Source of the DNA: an uncultured Dorea sp.
GTDB taxonomy: Bacteria; Bacillota; Clostridia; Lachnospirales; Lachnospiraceae
DNA: 29,587 bases
Assembly (NCBI RefSeq): GCF_934294775.1
Contig: NZ_CAKRAH010000031.1
Coordinates: 1 to 29,587, forward strand
Direction of reading: 5' to 3'
This document shows, one piece after another, positions 16,440-24,215 of the stretch. Every line of letters begins with the position of its first letter. The stretch's first letter is position 1. The notes under the pieces are model-generated. The model was not told the origin of the DNA. It was given only the letters and a program-made list of their open reading frames with translations, and did not search any database. A program made the translations under genes and the position numbers.

Positions 16440-18335
16440 TTATGCTACTGTTTCAATATTATAAGTCTGCTTTTCAAAGTCTACCGTAACCTTTGTTCCA
16501 TCTGCAAATGTGGTTCTCTGAACCTGTGGATTGCCATCTACCATTTCGTGGCTTACCATCTCACATTTTGCAACCTTTTTATGAAGATCTGTGACAACTT
16601 TACATCTCTTAATATCTTCTTCGATGTGCATCTTCACATTTCCATCAAAAGAACCATCAAAGTTCGGATATGCACCGTCACGGATCAGGTAAGGTGCGCC
16701 GCCATTTAACAATGCATACAGCATGTAGTCTTCGGTGTCATCAATCTTTTCCATCATCCATGGCTCGATCAGGCAGTCATGATATACCAGGTTAAAAAGT
16801 GGTACCGGTATTCCATGTTTTGGACTTCCTGGTTTGCGGAGCATGAAATCATATGGTGCGTAGTGACAGAATACAAGGCTTCGTACGCTCCAGTCGCTGA
16901 CCTCTTCAGAACTTGGAAGAATTCCTTTTGACATCAGATAATCAAAGCATCTTGCTCTGAAGTCATAACAGTCTCTTCTTGTCATGCGGTGTCTTGGGTT
17001 GTTGCACTCATCACCTTCATTACATGTAAATACATCCAGATAAGCACCGTCCAGATGAATCTGATTCTTCTCAATCTCCTGGAAGTTACGCTTTACATAA
17101 TGTGGTGCCTGTGTTGCACAAAGGTATGACTGCTGTCCACCCGCCCATCTCTTATGAGTCGGGATTGTTCCGTCTGTAAGTCTGCATGCATAATCTTCAT
17201 CAAAGCTTTCTGCTGCGAAGTAGTAATCACGGTACTGGTCATGAATTCCAAACAGGTCTCCCTGCTTTTGCATCGTATCTGCCAGTTCTTTCATATCTTT
17301 CCATCCGCCTGCTTCTTCACAGGCAGGTGTGTAATCTGGATGCTTGTTATCATATCCAGGCTCTGCCCAGCCATCCAGGTGGAGATATAATTTTCCAGCT
17401 CCTAGTTCATGAAGCTCTTTCATCTCTTTTGTTCTGACTGCAAATGGTGTCAGGTTGTTGTTCTTATCTGGATTCTCCGGATCGAAAAAGTCTGATTCCG
17501 GCTGAACAAAAGTCTTAATTCCTTTGTGAATGAAGCTGCATCCGATCAGATCGTCTACAGAAGCAACTCTTGCTGCTTTTTCATTCAGTGTACACAAGTT
17601 ACCCTGTTCTCTTACATAATCTCTGTAGATTTTACATGCATCGTTGTAATCTCCATCTTCGATCAGTGTATATCTGACAACACGCTTATAGTCCATCTTA
17701 CCAAGACTTGGCTCAAATCTTACACCTACATGTGTATAAGGTCCGTTCTCCGGATGCTCTGCCTGATATCCTGCATTCCACGGTGTTGTACAGATCGCGA
17801 TATATCCGTCGCGTCCCTTAAACTGTGAAAACCATGGCATATATCCACCTGCTGTCTCAAAAAATCCGTCAAACGGAATTGCTGTAAGCTCTGTCTCCCA
17901 GTCATTTGGAATCAGCACTCCCTGCTGCATGTTCAGTAGTGTGTACCAGTCATTTCTCTTTTCTTCTAATTCCAGCTCTCCCGGCCAGAATACTTTTTCT
18001 ACTGTAAGCCCCTCTTCACAAAGCGGAATCCACTCGAAGAAAATGTCTTCTGTACATCCCTCAATCCATGCATAAGTTTCGAACGCATACGGAACTTTCG
18101 TTCCTCCTACTTCAAATCCTGCAAATGAACTGCGGATTCCTTCTCCGATTCCGTTATGTACCAGTTCATGATGAATCTCCAGTGCTTCGTCAAAGAAAAA
18201 GGTTCCTTCTTTACACTCCATCTTTGGACGGTAATCTTTCGTCCAGTTCCATTCCGTATTTCCTTTGCAGAATGAAAACTTTAAATTCTTATCGTCCATT
18301 CTAAGCTGTATTGTATTTGTCTTAATGTCCAACAT
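16440..18335 (-). CDS. Probable GH129 alpha-N-acetylgalactosaminidase (Tn-antigen type), cytoplasmic
   Basis: A 631-aa protein without signal peptide. GH129 hydrolyses GalNAc-alpha-Ser/Thr. As I recall it, the B. bifidum enzyme NagBb uses Asp435 as nucleophile and Glu478 as acid/base, with Asp330 and Trp398 binding GalNAc. Counting from the ATG at 18335, this protein has Asp434 (in AYLDVF), Glu477 (in LPSSEE), Asp329 (in GYDNKHPD) and Trp397 (in THKRW), all exactly one position lower. Four cysteines near the site (384, 406, 438, 444) could match the metal-site cysteines. Residues 1-240 form a beta-sandwich-like region and 240-560 a barrel. I chose ATG 18335 because AAAGGTGG precedes it; a GTG nine bases earlier overlaps that site. 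It is first in the operon with the oxidoreductase and importer, divergent from an AraC gene. The alternative is an uncharacterised relative with other alpha-glycoside specificity. Confidence 0.78.
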   Translation of the reverse strand: MLDIKTNTIQLRMDDKNLKFSFCKGNTEWNWTKDYRPKMECKEGTFFFDEALEIHHELVHNGIGEGIRSSFAGFEVGGTKVPYAFETYAWIEGCTEDIFFEWIPLCEEGLTVEKVFWPGELELEEKRNDWYTLLNMQQGVLIPNDWETELTAIPFDGFFETAGGYMPWFSQFKGRDGYIAICTTPWNAGYQAEHPENGPYTHVGVRFEPSLGKMDYKRVVRYTLIEDGDYNDACKIYRDYVREQGNLCTLNEKAARVASVDDLIGCSFIHKGIKTFVQPESDFFDPENPDKNNNLTPFAVRTKEMKELHELGAGKLYLHLDGWAEPGYDNKHPDYTPACEEAGGWKDMKELADTMQKQGDLFGIHDQYRDYYFAAESFDEDYACRLTDGTIPTHKRWAGGQQSYLCATQAPHYVKRNFQEIEKNQIHLDGAYLDVFTCNEGDECNNPRHRMTRRDCYDFRARCFDYLMSKGILPSSEEVSDWSVRSLVFCHYAPYDFMLRKPGSPKHGIPVPLFNLVYHDCLIEPWMMEKIDDTEDYMLYALLNGGAPYLIRDGAYPNFDGSFDGNVKMHIEEDIKRCKVVTDLHKKVAKCEMVSHEMVDGNPQVQRTTFADGTKVTVDFEKQTYNIETVA

Positions 18336-18484
18336 ATGAACCACCTTTCATTGGCAAATTCGCTAATTTTCTCGTTTCTTGTTGTCTATTATATTGTATT
18401 TTGCACAACATTGCTTAGAGTTTCGTCCAGTGTTGTTGTCATATTGTCCATATCCTGTTACAATATAAGCCAGGAGGTACGATT
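18336..18484. promoter_or_regulatory. Divergent regulatory region, GH129 operon / AraC regulator 1
   Basis: On the minus strand TATAAT (18393-18388) with an overlapping TACAAT faces the GH129 gene, but no good -35 is present; a TTGTGCAA motif (18408-18401) lies seven bases upstream of it instead, which suggests regulator-dependent transcription. The octamer TTGTTGTC occurs twice (18379-18386 and 18433-18440), and TTTCGTCCAGTG is at 18421-18432. Confidence 0.5.
18436..18464 (+). promoter_or_regulatory. Predicted sigma-A promoter of AraC regulator 1
   Basis: TTGTCA (18436-18441), a 17-base spacer and TACAAT (18459-18464), ending 20 bases before the ATG. The -35 overlaps one copy of the TTGTTGTC repeat, consistent with autoregulation. 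Confidence 0.6.
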
Positions 18485-19417
18485 ATGACCTATATAAAGA
18501 CCAAATTAAAACGATCTATTAATATTGAAGCAATCATCACCCTGCACTATTTTGAATATATGAAAAATTTTGAGTTCAAGGGAGAATCTCATAATTTCTG
18601 GGAATTCCTCTATGTTGATAAAGGGACGGTTGCCGTCCGTGCGGATGACACCTGGACGACTCTCAATACCGGCGATATCATCTTTCATCAGCCAAATGAA
18701 TTTCATGCCATCAAGTCTATTGGAAAGGATTCGCCCAATCTTGTCGTTATGTCCTTTACCACTGACTCTCTGGCTATGTCCTTTTTCATCCACAAAAGCT
18801 TTACTCTTAGCATGGAAGAACGTTCCATGATATCTAAGATTATTACAGAAGGACGCCATACACTTGCCACACCGATGCATATTCCTTCCATTGAACAGGT
18901 ACAGCTAAGAGAAGACGCACCTTTTGGCTCTCAGCAGATGATCCTTCTGTATCTGGAATTATTCCTGATCACTTTGATCCGGGAACACAGAGAAGCCTCT
19001 GCCACCTCAGATCCTCACACCTCTTCACCGGAGAAAGAATCTGCCGAACACGAACGGATCAATGAGATTCTGAAATATATGGAATTTCACATCTGTGAGA
19101 AGCTGACCGTTAAGGATATCTGTGATGCATTTTCCATCTCAAGATCTGCTCTTCAGTCATTGTTCCATGAACAGCTGGACTGTGGTGTGATTGACTATTT
19201 TAACCAGATGAAAATTCAGCGAGCTAAGGATATTATCTGCGATGGTTCTATGAACCTGACGGAGATTGCATATTTCCTTTCTTATAGTTCTCTTCCATAT
19301 TTTTCCAAGCAGTTCCGGATTGCTACCGGGATGTCGCCATCCGCTTATGCATCTTCTGTAAAAGGAATTACCGATGCACTGCGTAATGGTAAGGAACGCG
19401 ACAGGGAAGCGGAGTAA
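18485..19417 (+). CDS. AraC-family transcriptional regulator 1 (adjacent to GH129 operon)
   Basis: A 310-aa regulator with an N-terminal cupin domain. ESHNFWEFLYVDKGTVAV (about 36-53) and GDIIFHQPNEFHAI (about 65-78) are the ligand-pocket strands of AraC_binding. The C-terminal tandem helix-turn-helix region spans about 195-300, ending with FSKQFRIATGMSPSAYASS. An AGGAGG lies before the ATG. It is divergent from the GH129-oxidoreductase-importer operon and is the obvious candidate regulator, probably sensing an imported sugar or its phosphate. It has the same length as the AraC protein at 21214-22146 and is clearly paralogous (shared segments such as HYFEYM, GESHNFWEF, FGSQQMI and SPSAYASS/TPSEYASS). 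Confidence 0.93.
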   Translation: MTYIKTKLKRSINIEAIITLHYFEYMKNFEFKGESHNFWEFLYVDKGTVAVRADDTWTTLNTGDIIFHQPNEFHAIKSIGKDSPNLVVMSFTTDSLAMSFFIHKSFTLSMEERSMISKIITEGRHTLATPMHIPSIEQVQLREDAPFGSQQMILLYLELFLITLIREHREASATSDPHTSSPEKESAEHERINEILKYMEFHICEKLTVKDICDAFSISRSALQSLFHEQLDCGVIDYFNQMKIQRAKDIICDGSMNLTEIAYFLSYSSLPYFSKQFRIATGMSPSAYASSVKGITDALRNGKERDREAE

Positions 19418-19430
19418 TCTGATCTTTCCA

Positions 19431-19477
19431 AACGCATGTAAGAGAACTTGCCACTGGCAACTTCTCTTACATGCGTT
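19431..19477. repeat. 47-base near-perfect palindromic element, copy 1
   Basis: A 16-bp stem (19431-19446 with 19462-19477), one C/C mismatch, then a 5-bp inner stem TTGCC/GGCAA around an ACT loop. It lacks a T tract on either side, so it is not an ordinary terminator. A diverged second copy lies at 22205-22240. Confidence 0.75.
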
Positions 19478-19482
19478 GGCAT

Positions 19483-19530
19483 AAAAAATGACGCAATGAA
19501 GCCTGCATTTACGCGCCCCATTGCGTCATT
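19483..19530 (-). terminator. Intrinsic terminator of the M18 aminopeptidase gene
   Basis: A 12-bp stem (19487-19498 with 19519-19530) is followed by TTTTTT on the minus strand, 45 bases after the aminopeptidase stop. It may also serve the AraC gene on the plus strand, where the tail is GTTATTT. Confidence 0.85.
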
Positions 19531-19574
19531 GTTATTTATACCAAGGTATGTATGTACATTTTTACAGATACACT

Positions 19575-20960
19575 CTAGAATGCTGCTTTTAAGAATGCTT
19601 CATAACATCTTACTGCTTCATAAATATCTGCTTTACTTGTCGTCTCCCATGGTGCATGCATTCCAAGCACTGCCACACCACTATCGATCACTTCCATGCC
19701 ATAGACGCTCATCAGATATGCGATGGTTCCGCCGCCGCCGACGTCCACACGTCCAAGCTCTGCTGTCTGGAAGTTTACATTTGCCTCTTCCATGATCTGT
19801 CTGAGCTGTGCAACGTATTCCGGGTTGGCATCATTAGATCCACTCTTTCCGCCAGATCCTGTATACTTGTTAAATACAGGTCCGCGTGCCAGAAATGCTG
19901 CATTTTTTTTCTCATATACATCCTCGTACATCGGATCAAATCCCGCACTTACATCGGATGATAACATCTTGGAATTAGCCAGTGTTCTTCTTAATACGAT
20001 GTCGTTATATTCTACGCCATCATTCAGAAGTACATATTCTGCAACTGCATTTTCGAAAAACCGGGATGTCATACCACTTGCTCCCGTACTACCGATCTCT
20101 TCCTTGTCTACTAAAAGACAGCAGGAAGTTCTTGTAACCTCTTTTGCTCTCAATATTGCGAACAGGGATGTGAATGCACACACTCTGTCATCCTGTCCGT
20201 ATGCAAGGATCATGCTGTTATCCAGACCACAGTCTCTTGCTTTTCCTGCAGGTACAATCTCAAGCTCTGCCGAGAGGAAATCTTCCTCTTCAATGTCATA
20301 TCTCGCTTTCAGAAGACTCTTGATTCTTCTTGTTACTGCATTTTCCTCTTTATCCTCAGGACGGTTACCGATCAAAAGATCCATCTGTTCCCCATCGATG
20401 AAATCTTTTGCCAGTTTTTCTCTCTGTCTTGCTCCCAGATGTGGAAGAAGATCATTGATGACAAGTACCGGATCTGTCTCCTTTTCCCCAACGCAGATCT
20501 CTACTTTTTCTCCATTCTTCTTCACTACTACACCGTGAAGTGCAAGTGGAATGGAAAGCCACTGATATTTTTTCACACCACCATAGTAATGTGTGTCCAG
20601 AAAAGCGAGTCCTTCATTTTCATATAATGGATTCTGCTTTACGTCAATTCTTGGCGAATCAATATGTGCTCCCAGAATGTTCATACCTTCTTCAACCGGT
20701 GCGGTTCCTGCCTGGAAAAGTACGATGGCTTTCCCCATATAGTCCATGTATACTTTGTCTCCGGCGTGGATCTTTGTACCTGCTTTGATCAGGTCTTTCA
20801 TATTCTTATAACCCTCGGCTTCAGCAAGCCCGATGGTTTTCTTTACACATTCGCGCTCTGTTTTTCCTTCGTTCAGACATATGCGGTATGCTGCATTGAC
20901 TTCTTCTAATTCCTGAAGTTGTGCCTCGCTGTATGTCTGCCATAAATTTTTACGTTTCAT
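19575..20960 (-). CDS. M18-family metalloaminopeptidase
   Basis: A 461-aa cytoplasmic zinc aminopeptidase that removes N-terminal residues (acidic ones are preferred by the best-known members) from peptides. Zinc-ligand and catalytic motifs are GAHIDSPR (97-104, His99 and Asp101), DKEEIGSTGASG (with the catalytic Glu-Glu pair) and the C-terminal GMHAPWETTSK (His435). VDVGGGGTIA precedes the last motif, as in M18. Length is typical for Firmicute M18 proteins (about 460 aa). It is transcribed alone, with a promoter at 21028-21057 and a terminator at 19483-19530. It lies between two paralogous AraC genes, so it could trim peptides, or deglycosylated glycopeptides, brought in by the importers nearby; this link is inference. 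Confidence 0.94.
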   Translation of the reverse strand: MKRKNLWQTYSEAQLQELEEVNAAYRICLNEGKTERECVKKTIGLAEAEGYKNMKDLIKAGTKIHAGDKVYMDYMGKAIVLFQAGTAPVEEGMNILGAHIDSPRIDVKQNPLYENEGLAFLDTHYYGGVKKYQWLSIPLALHGVVVKKNGEKVEICVGEKETDPVLVINDLLPHLGARQREKLAKDFIDGEQMDLLIGNRPEDKEENAVTRRIKSLLKARYDIEEEDFLSAELEIVPAGKARDCGLDNSMILAYGQDDRVCAFTSLFAILRAKEVTRTSCCLLVDKEEIGSTGASGMTSRFFENAVAEYVLLNDGVEYNDIVLRRTLANSKMLSSDVSAGFDPMYEDVYEKKNAAFLARGPVFNKYTGSGGKSGSNDANPEYVAQLRQIMEEANVNFQTAELGRVDVGGGGTIAYLMSVYGMEVIDSGVAVLGMHAPWETTSKADIYEAVRCYEAFLKAAF

Positions 20961-21027
20961 ACCTCTCTTATCACCTCGTTTTCTTTATGATTTTAGTTGT
21001 ATTATAGACCAAGTTAACGGGAAAGGT

Positions 21028-21057
21028 ATTATACTTTTGTCCAGTGAAATTACACAA
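21028..21057 (-). promoter_or_regulatory. Predicted promoter of the M18 aminopeptidase gene
   Basis: On the minus strand: TTGTGT (21057-21052), an 18-base spacer and TATAAT (21033-21028). The spacer contains the complement of TTTTGTCCAGTG (21035-21046), a 12-mer that recurs with one change before AraC regulator 1. A regulator bound there would block this promoter. Confidence 0.5.
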
Positions 21058-21102
21058 TCATCCAGCTTTTGCATAAAACTATCTTCTCATACGATTTCTG
21101 CT

Positions 21103-21131
21103 TTGCTTTTTGTTTCTCCATCATGTATGAT
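21103..21131 (+). promoter_or_regulatory. Predicted promoter of AraC regulator 2
   Basis: TTGCTT (21103-21108), a 17-base spacer and TATGAT (21126-21131), about 80 bases before the chosen ATG. Confidence 0.45.
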
Positions 21132-21213
21132 AAAACCATAAGTAAATGTGATAAAATATAAGCAAATAATCAGCCGGTTTATATACAAACTGACTGACAC
21201 AAAGGAGAAAATC

Positions 21214-22146
21214 ATGGCATATCACGGCGTTAAATTACACAATTCTATTACCATCGGAAAGATATTCAGTATTCACTATTTTGAATATATGAGTAACTTT
21301 AGCTTTTCCGGAGAATCTCATAATTTTTGGGAATTTGTCTGTGTTGATAAAGGAGAGGTCGGAGTAACAAGGGGAAAGGCATATACCATCCTGAAAAAAG
21401 GAGATCTTGTTTTCCATAAGCCAAACGAATTTCATAACGTAAAAGCCACCGGAAGTATCGCTCCTAATCTGGTTGTCATTTCTTTTGAATGTAATGATGA
21501 TGCTATGTACTTTTTTAATGACCGGCTTTTAAGAATTGATGAAACCGAACGTAATCTTCTTGCCAACATCATTATCGAAGCCAGACGCTGCTTTAAATGC
21601 CGCCTGGATGACCCATATCTTCAGAATATGCCAACAAAAGAATCTGATACCTTTGGCTCACAGCAGATGATCAAATTGTACCTGGAACATTTCCTGATTC
21701 ATTTGATCCGCCGTTACTCTAACCCGATCGTATTACCAGAAAAACTGCCAAAAGTAGAAGCGCCAAAAGCAACAAAGAGCAAAAGCGACGCAGAAGTATT
21801 TGGACGTATTGTTGATTACCTGGAAAGCCATCTTACAACTCACGTTACAATTGATCAGATTTGCAAAGATAACCTGATTGGACGGTCACAACTTCAAAAA
21901 ATTTTTAAAGAACATTGCAATCTTGGTATCATTGAATATTTTTCCATGCTAAAAATCAATGCTGCCAAAGAACTGATCCGCACCAACCGCATGAACTTTA
22001 CCCAGATTGCCGAACATCTTGGATATACTTCTATCCACTACTTTTCAAGACAGTTCAAGAAAGTAGTCGGCATGACTCCTTCGGAATATGCATCTTCCAT
22101 CAAGGCAATGGCAGAGGGACAATTTCCAGATAATATTGATTCATAA
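21214..22146 (+). CDS. AraC-family transcriptional regulator 2 (paralogue of regulator 1)
   Basis: A 310-aa regulator starting MAYHGVKLHN. The ATG at 21214 is chosen because AAAGGAG lies 6 bases upstream and the resulting length equals that of its paralogue; a longer in-frame reading from 21148 has no ribosome site. The cupin domain shows GESHNFWEFVCVDKGEVGV and GDLVFHKPNEFHNV, and the C-terminal tandem helix-turn-helix ends YFSRQFKKVVGMTPSEYASS. It is convergent with the DUF5107/importer-2 operon and divergent from the M18 gene. Having two near-equal regulators and two sugar importers in the window suggests each controls one importer operon, but its binding sites are not proven. Confidence 0.93.
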   Translation: MAYHGVKLHNSITIGKIFSIHYFEYMSNFSFSGESHNFWEFVCVDKGEVGVTRGKAYTILKKGDLVFHKPNEFHNVKATGSIAPNLVVISFECNDDAMYFFNDRLLRIDETERNLLANIIIEARRCFKCRLDDPYLQNMPTKESDTFGSQQMIKLYLEHFLIHLIRRYSNPIVLPEKLPKVEAPKATKSKSDAEVFGRIVDYLESHLTTHVTIDQICKDNLIGRSQLQKIFKEHCNLGIIEYFSMLKINAAKELIRTNRMNFTQIAEHLGYTSIHYFSRQFKKVVGMTPSEYASSIKAMAEGQFPDNIDS

Positions 22147-22152
22147 GTTCAA

Positions 22153-22191
22153 AAAAGGTGATGAAGATTTTCTGATTCTCCATCACCTTTT
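22153..22191. terminator. Bidirectional intrinsic terminator
   Basis: An 11-bp stem (22153-22163 with 22181-22191), with TTTTCTTT following on the plus strand and TTTTTT on the minus strand. It separates AraC regulator 2 from the end of the DUF5107 gene. Confidence 0.88.
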
Positions 22192-22204
22192 CTTTGATAC
22201 TATA

Positions 22205-22240
22205 GTATGCAAGAGCAGCTGCCAGCGGCAAGTTCTCTGT
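22205..22240. repeat. Palindromic element, diverged copy 2
   Basis: It aligns with the reverse complement of the element at 19431-19477 over about 36 bases, sharing AAGAG, TGCCAG and GGCAAGTTCTCT. Its own outer stem is partly decayed. The two copies bracket the M18-AraC regulator 2 block. Confidence 0.6.
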
Positions 22241-22258
22241 ATTTTCTGTATTCAATTA

Positions 22259-24205
22259 TTAATTTGCATGGAACTCGTAACGGTATGGAAGTGTCCGCTT
22301 TCCTTCATACAGTTCATCATTCAGAATTTTCCAGAGATCCTGGAGATTATCTTCTCCTTCTCTTATATCATCAACCACAATTCCTTCCTTACTATTCAAA
22401 AGTGCATCTGCTTCCTTCAGATATCCAGTTTTTACAAGCCCTAATATATGATAATACTGTATTCTTCCAACTTCTTTCATCGCATCATTCAGCCGTTCAT
22501 ACTGATCTAATATTTCACTGTATGCCTCGCATTTACTTAATATTTTAAACCCTTCTTTCTGATATGACAAAGAATCTCTCTGAAGCTGCATTCCCCGTTG
22601 GATGCATATCTCTGCAAGAGTTTTATTTTCGTCCTGAAGATACAGACAGGCAAGACCATGCAGTGCCCATGCATTTTCCATAAGCTTCAGGGATCTTTCA
22701 TACATCTGTCTGGCGCTGTCATCATTTCCCTTTCGGAATTCTAATATTCCAAGATGATAATATGCATACCAGTTTTTGTAATTTGGCGCTGCAGGATCCA
22801 ACGTCGTCTGCTTCAGGTTGCAAAGGAAGCCTTCTCCACTCCAGAACGCATCTGGTCTATCGGCAGGAGACGGGCAATGTAGTTCTCCGGTCTCAAAGAA
22901 ATGCTCCCACTGTTCCATTGCTTTTGTACTATTCTTAAATTCCAGATGTCCTGTTCTCTCACGTCTCTGACGGAATGCTCCATAACCGCTTCCTGAAGTT
23001 ATCATTTCTGCCTTCGTTAATGCCATCTTTTTCGATGCCTTCAGCTCTTCTTCCAGATTCTCAATCAGATGATTTTTTAACAGATAATCTGTTATATGCA
23101 TTCTTCTTTCTTCAAATGATTTTTTATATACATCAGCAGATAATTCCTCAGAATATGCCGGACCGTAGCATTCCATCCATTCCCATGCTGTATGTGGTGC
23201 CATTGGTATACATCCATATTGTGTCTTTCCAAGTCCTGCCTGGATCTCCACATAGCGTCCTGCGCCTTTTGTCAGAAACTCCTGCCAGTGATCCGATGCA
23301 GTATTTTTCCCCCAGGAAAATAGTTTCCGTCCCTTCAATCGCTTTGTTGAAAATTGCAGAAGTCCTTTACCGTCTTGATCCACATTCACAATATATTTCG
23401 GTGCATCTTCCGGAATATTAAAGAAATAGTCTATGCTCCGTGGGATTTTCTGGTAATCCGAGATATCCACACCATCCACCATCGGTATAGATACTTTACG
23501 GCATTCTACCCCGGTTCCCGCATATGCTTCCGAAGCCGGAACAGTGATATGTCCACGCTCATACTCCGGTACCGCCATATTACTCCACCAATACATCGGA
23601 ATCACTTCTGTACTTTCATTTACAATCCTCATCCTGCACTTCAAGTGTGAACACTCTTCATCCAGCCAGAAATCCATCTGCCATGTAACACCACGGATTC
23701 TTTCATATTCATACATACGAAGCACTGGTTCTCCCTGTTCCGTCTGTGTTCTTGCCACATATAATGGTTCTGTAGTAAACGGATGATGCCCAATGATTCC
23801 AAGATTCCATTCTACACCTCCCGAAAACCATGCATTTCGTACCGCCAGATTACTGAACTGCAGCACATCATTTGTGTAGAGCAGATTTCTGTTCTCTTTC
23901 TTATCCCAGAGTTCCCATAATCTTCCTCCATAATCCGGAAGAAATACGGCCTTCAATCTGTCATTTTCCAACACTGCCGTACGGATCTGCTTTTCCTTTA
24001 ATTTTCTTGTATAATTATTGCACTGACGGTACGGATATACATCTATGAGTCTTCCATATCCTTCATATATTTCATCCGTCTCATCCAGATAGAATTTCAG
24101 AGAATTTTGCAATATCCTCTCTCCCAGCAAATCCGGAACACAGGATTCTTCTCCCAGATCAGCCGCCAGCATATTTTTCATTTCAAATCGCAGTTCTGAC
24201 ATCAT
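22259..24205 (-). CDS. DUF5107 domain protein with C-terminal TPR-like repeats
   Basis: A 648-aa protein without signal peptide, so probably cytoplasmic. Residues 30-350 match the DUF5107 pattern, a galactose-mutarotase-like beta-sandwich: FLPDYGGRLWELWDKK (88-103), NAWFSGGVEWNLGIIGHHPF (124-143), MYWWSNMAVPE (204-214) and HTAWEWMECYGP (338-349). Conserved acidic and His residues (Glu132, His140, His141, Glu342) could form a sugar-binding or catalytic site. Residues about 470-620 form helical TPR-like repeats. It is last in the operon after importer 2, 10 bases from the permease stop. Its position implies action on the imported sugar, as an epimerase, a lyase or a glycoside-acting enzyme; I cannot say which. 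Confidence 0.85.
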   Translation of the reverse strand: MMSELRFEMKNMLAADLGEESCVPDLLGERILQNSLKFYLDETDEIYEGYGRLIDVYPYRQCNNYTRKLKEKQIRTAVLENDRLKAVFLPDYGGRLWELWDKKENRNLLYTNDVLQFSNLAVRNAWFSGGVEWNLGIIGHHPFTTEPLYVARTQTEQGEPVLRMYEYERIRGVTWQMDFWLDEECSHLKCRMRIVNESTEVIPMYWWSNMAVPEYERGHITVPASEAYAGTGVECRKVSIPMVDGVDISDYQKIPRSIDYFFNIPEDAPKYIVNVDQDGKGLLQFSTKRLKGRKLFSWGKNTASDHWQEFLTKGAGRYVEIQAGLGKTQYGCIPMAPHTAWEWMECYGPAYSEELSADVYKKSFEERRMHITDYLLKNHLIENLEEELKASKKMALTKAEMITSGSGYGAFRQRRERTGHLEFKNSTKAMEQWEHFFETGELHCPSPADRPDAFWSGEGFLCNLKQTTLDPAAPNYKNWYAYYHLGILEFRKGNDDSARQMYERSLKLMENAWALHGLACLYLQDENKTLAEICIQRGMQLQRDSLSYQKEGFKILSKCEAYSEILDQYERLNDAMKEVGRIQYYHILGLVKTGYLKEADALLNSKEGIVVDDIREGEDNLQDLWKILNDELYEGKRTLPYRYEFHAN

Positions 24206-24215
24206 ACTTTTCCTT

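Noticed and set aside
19431..19477. Reading the 47-base palindrome as the terminator of the AraC gene
   Set aside because: There is no T tract after the stem on either strand, and a proper terminator follows at 19483-19530.
19723..20538. Long plus-strand open frame (271 codons) opposite the M18 aminopeptidase
   Set aside because: It lies wholly antisense to a gene with clear M18 motifs, has Ser-rich low-information composition and no ribosome site.
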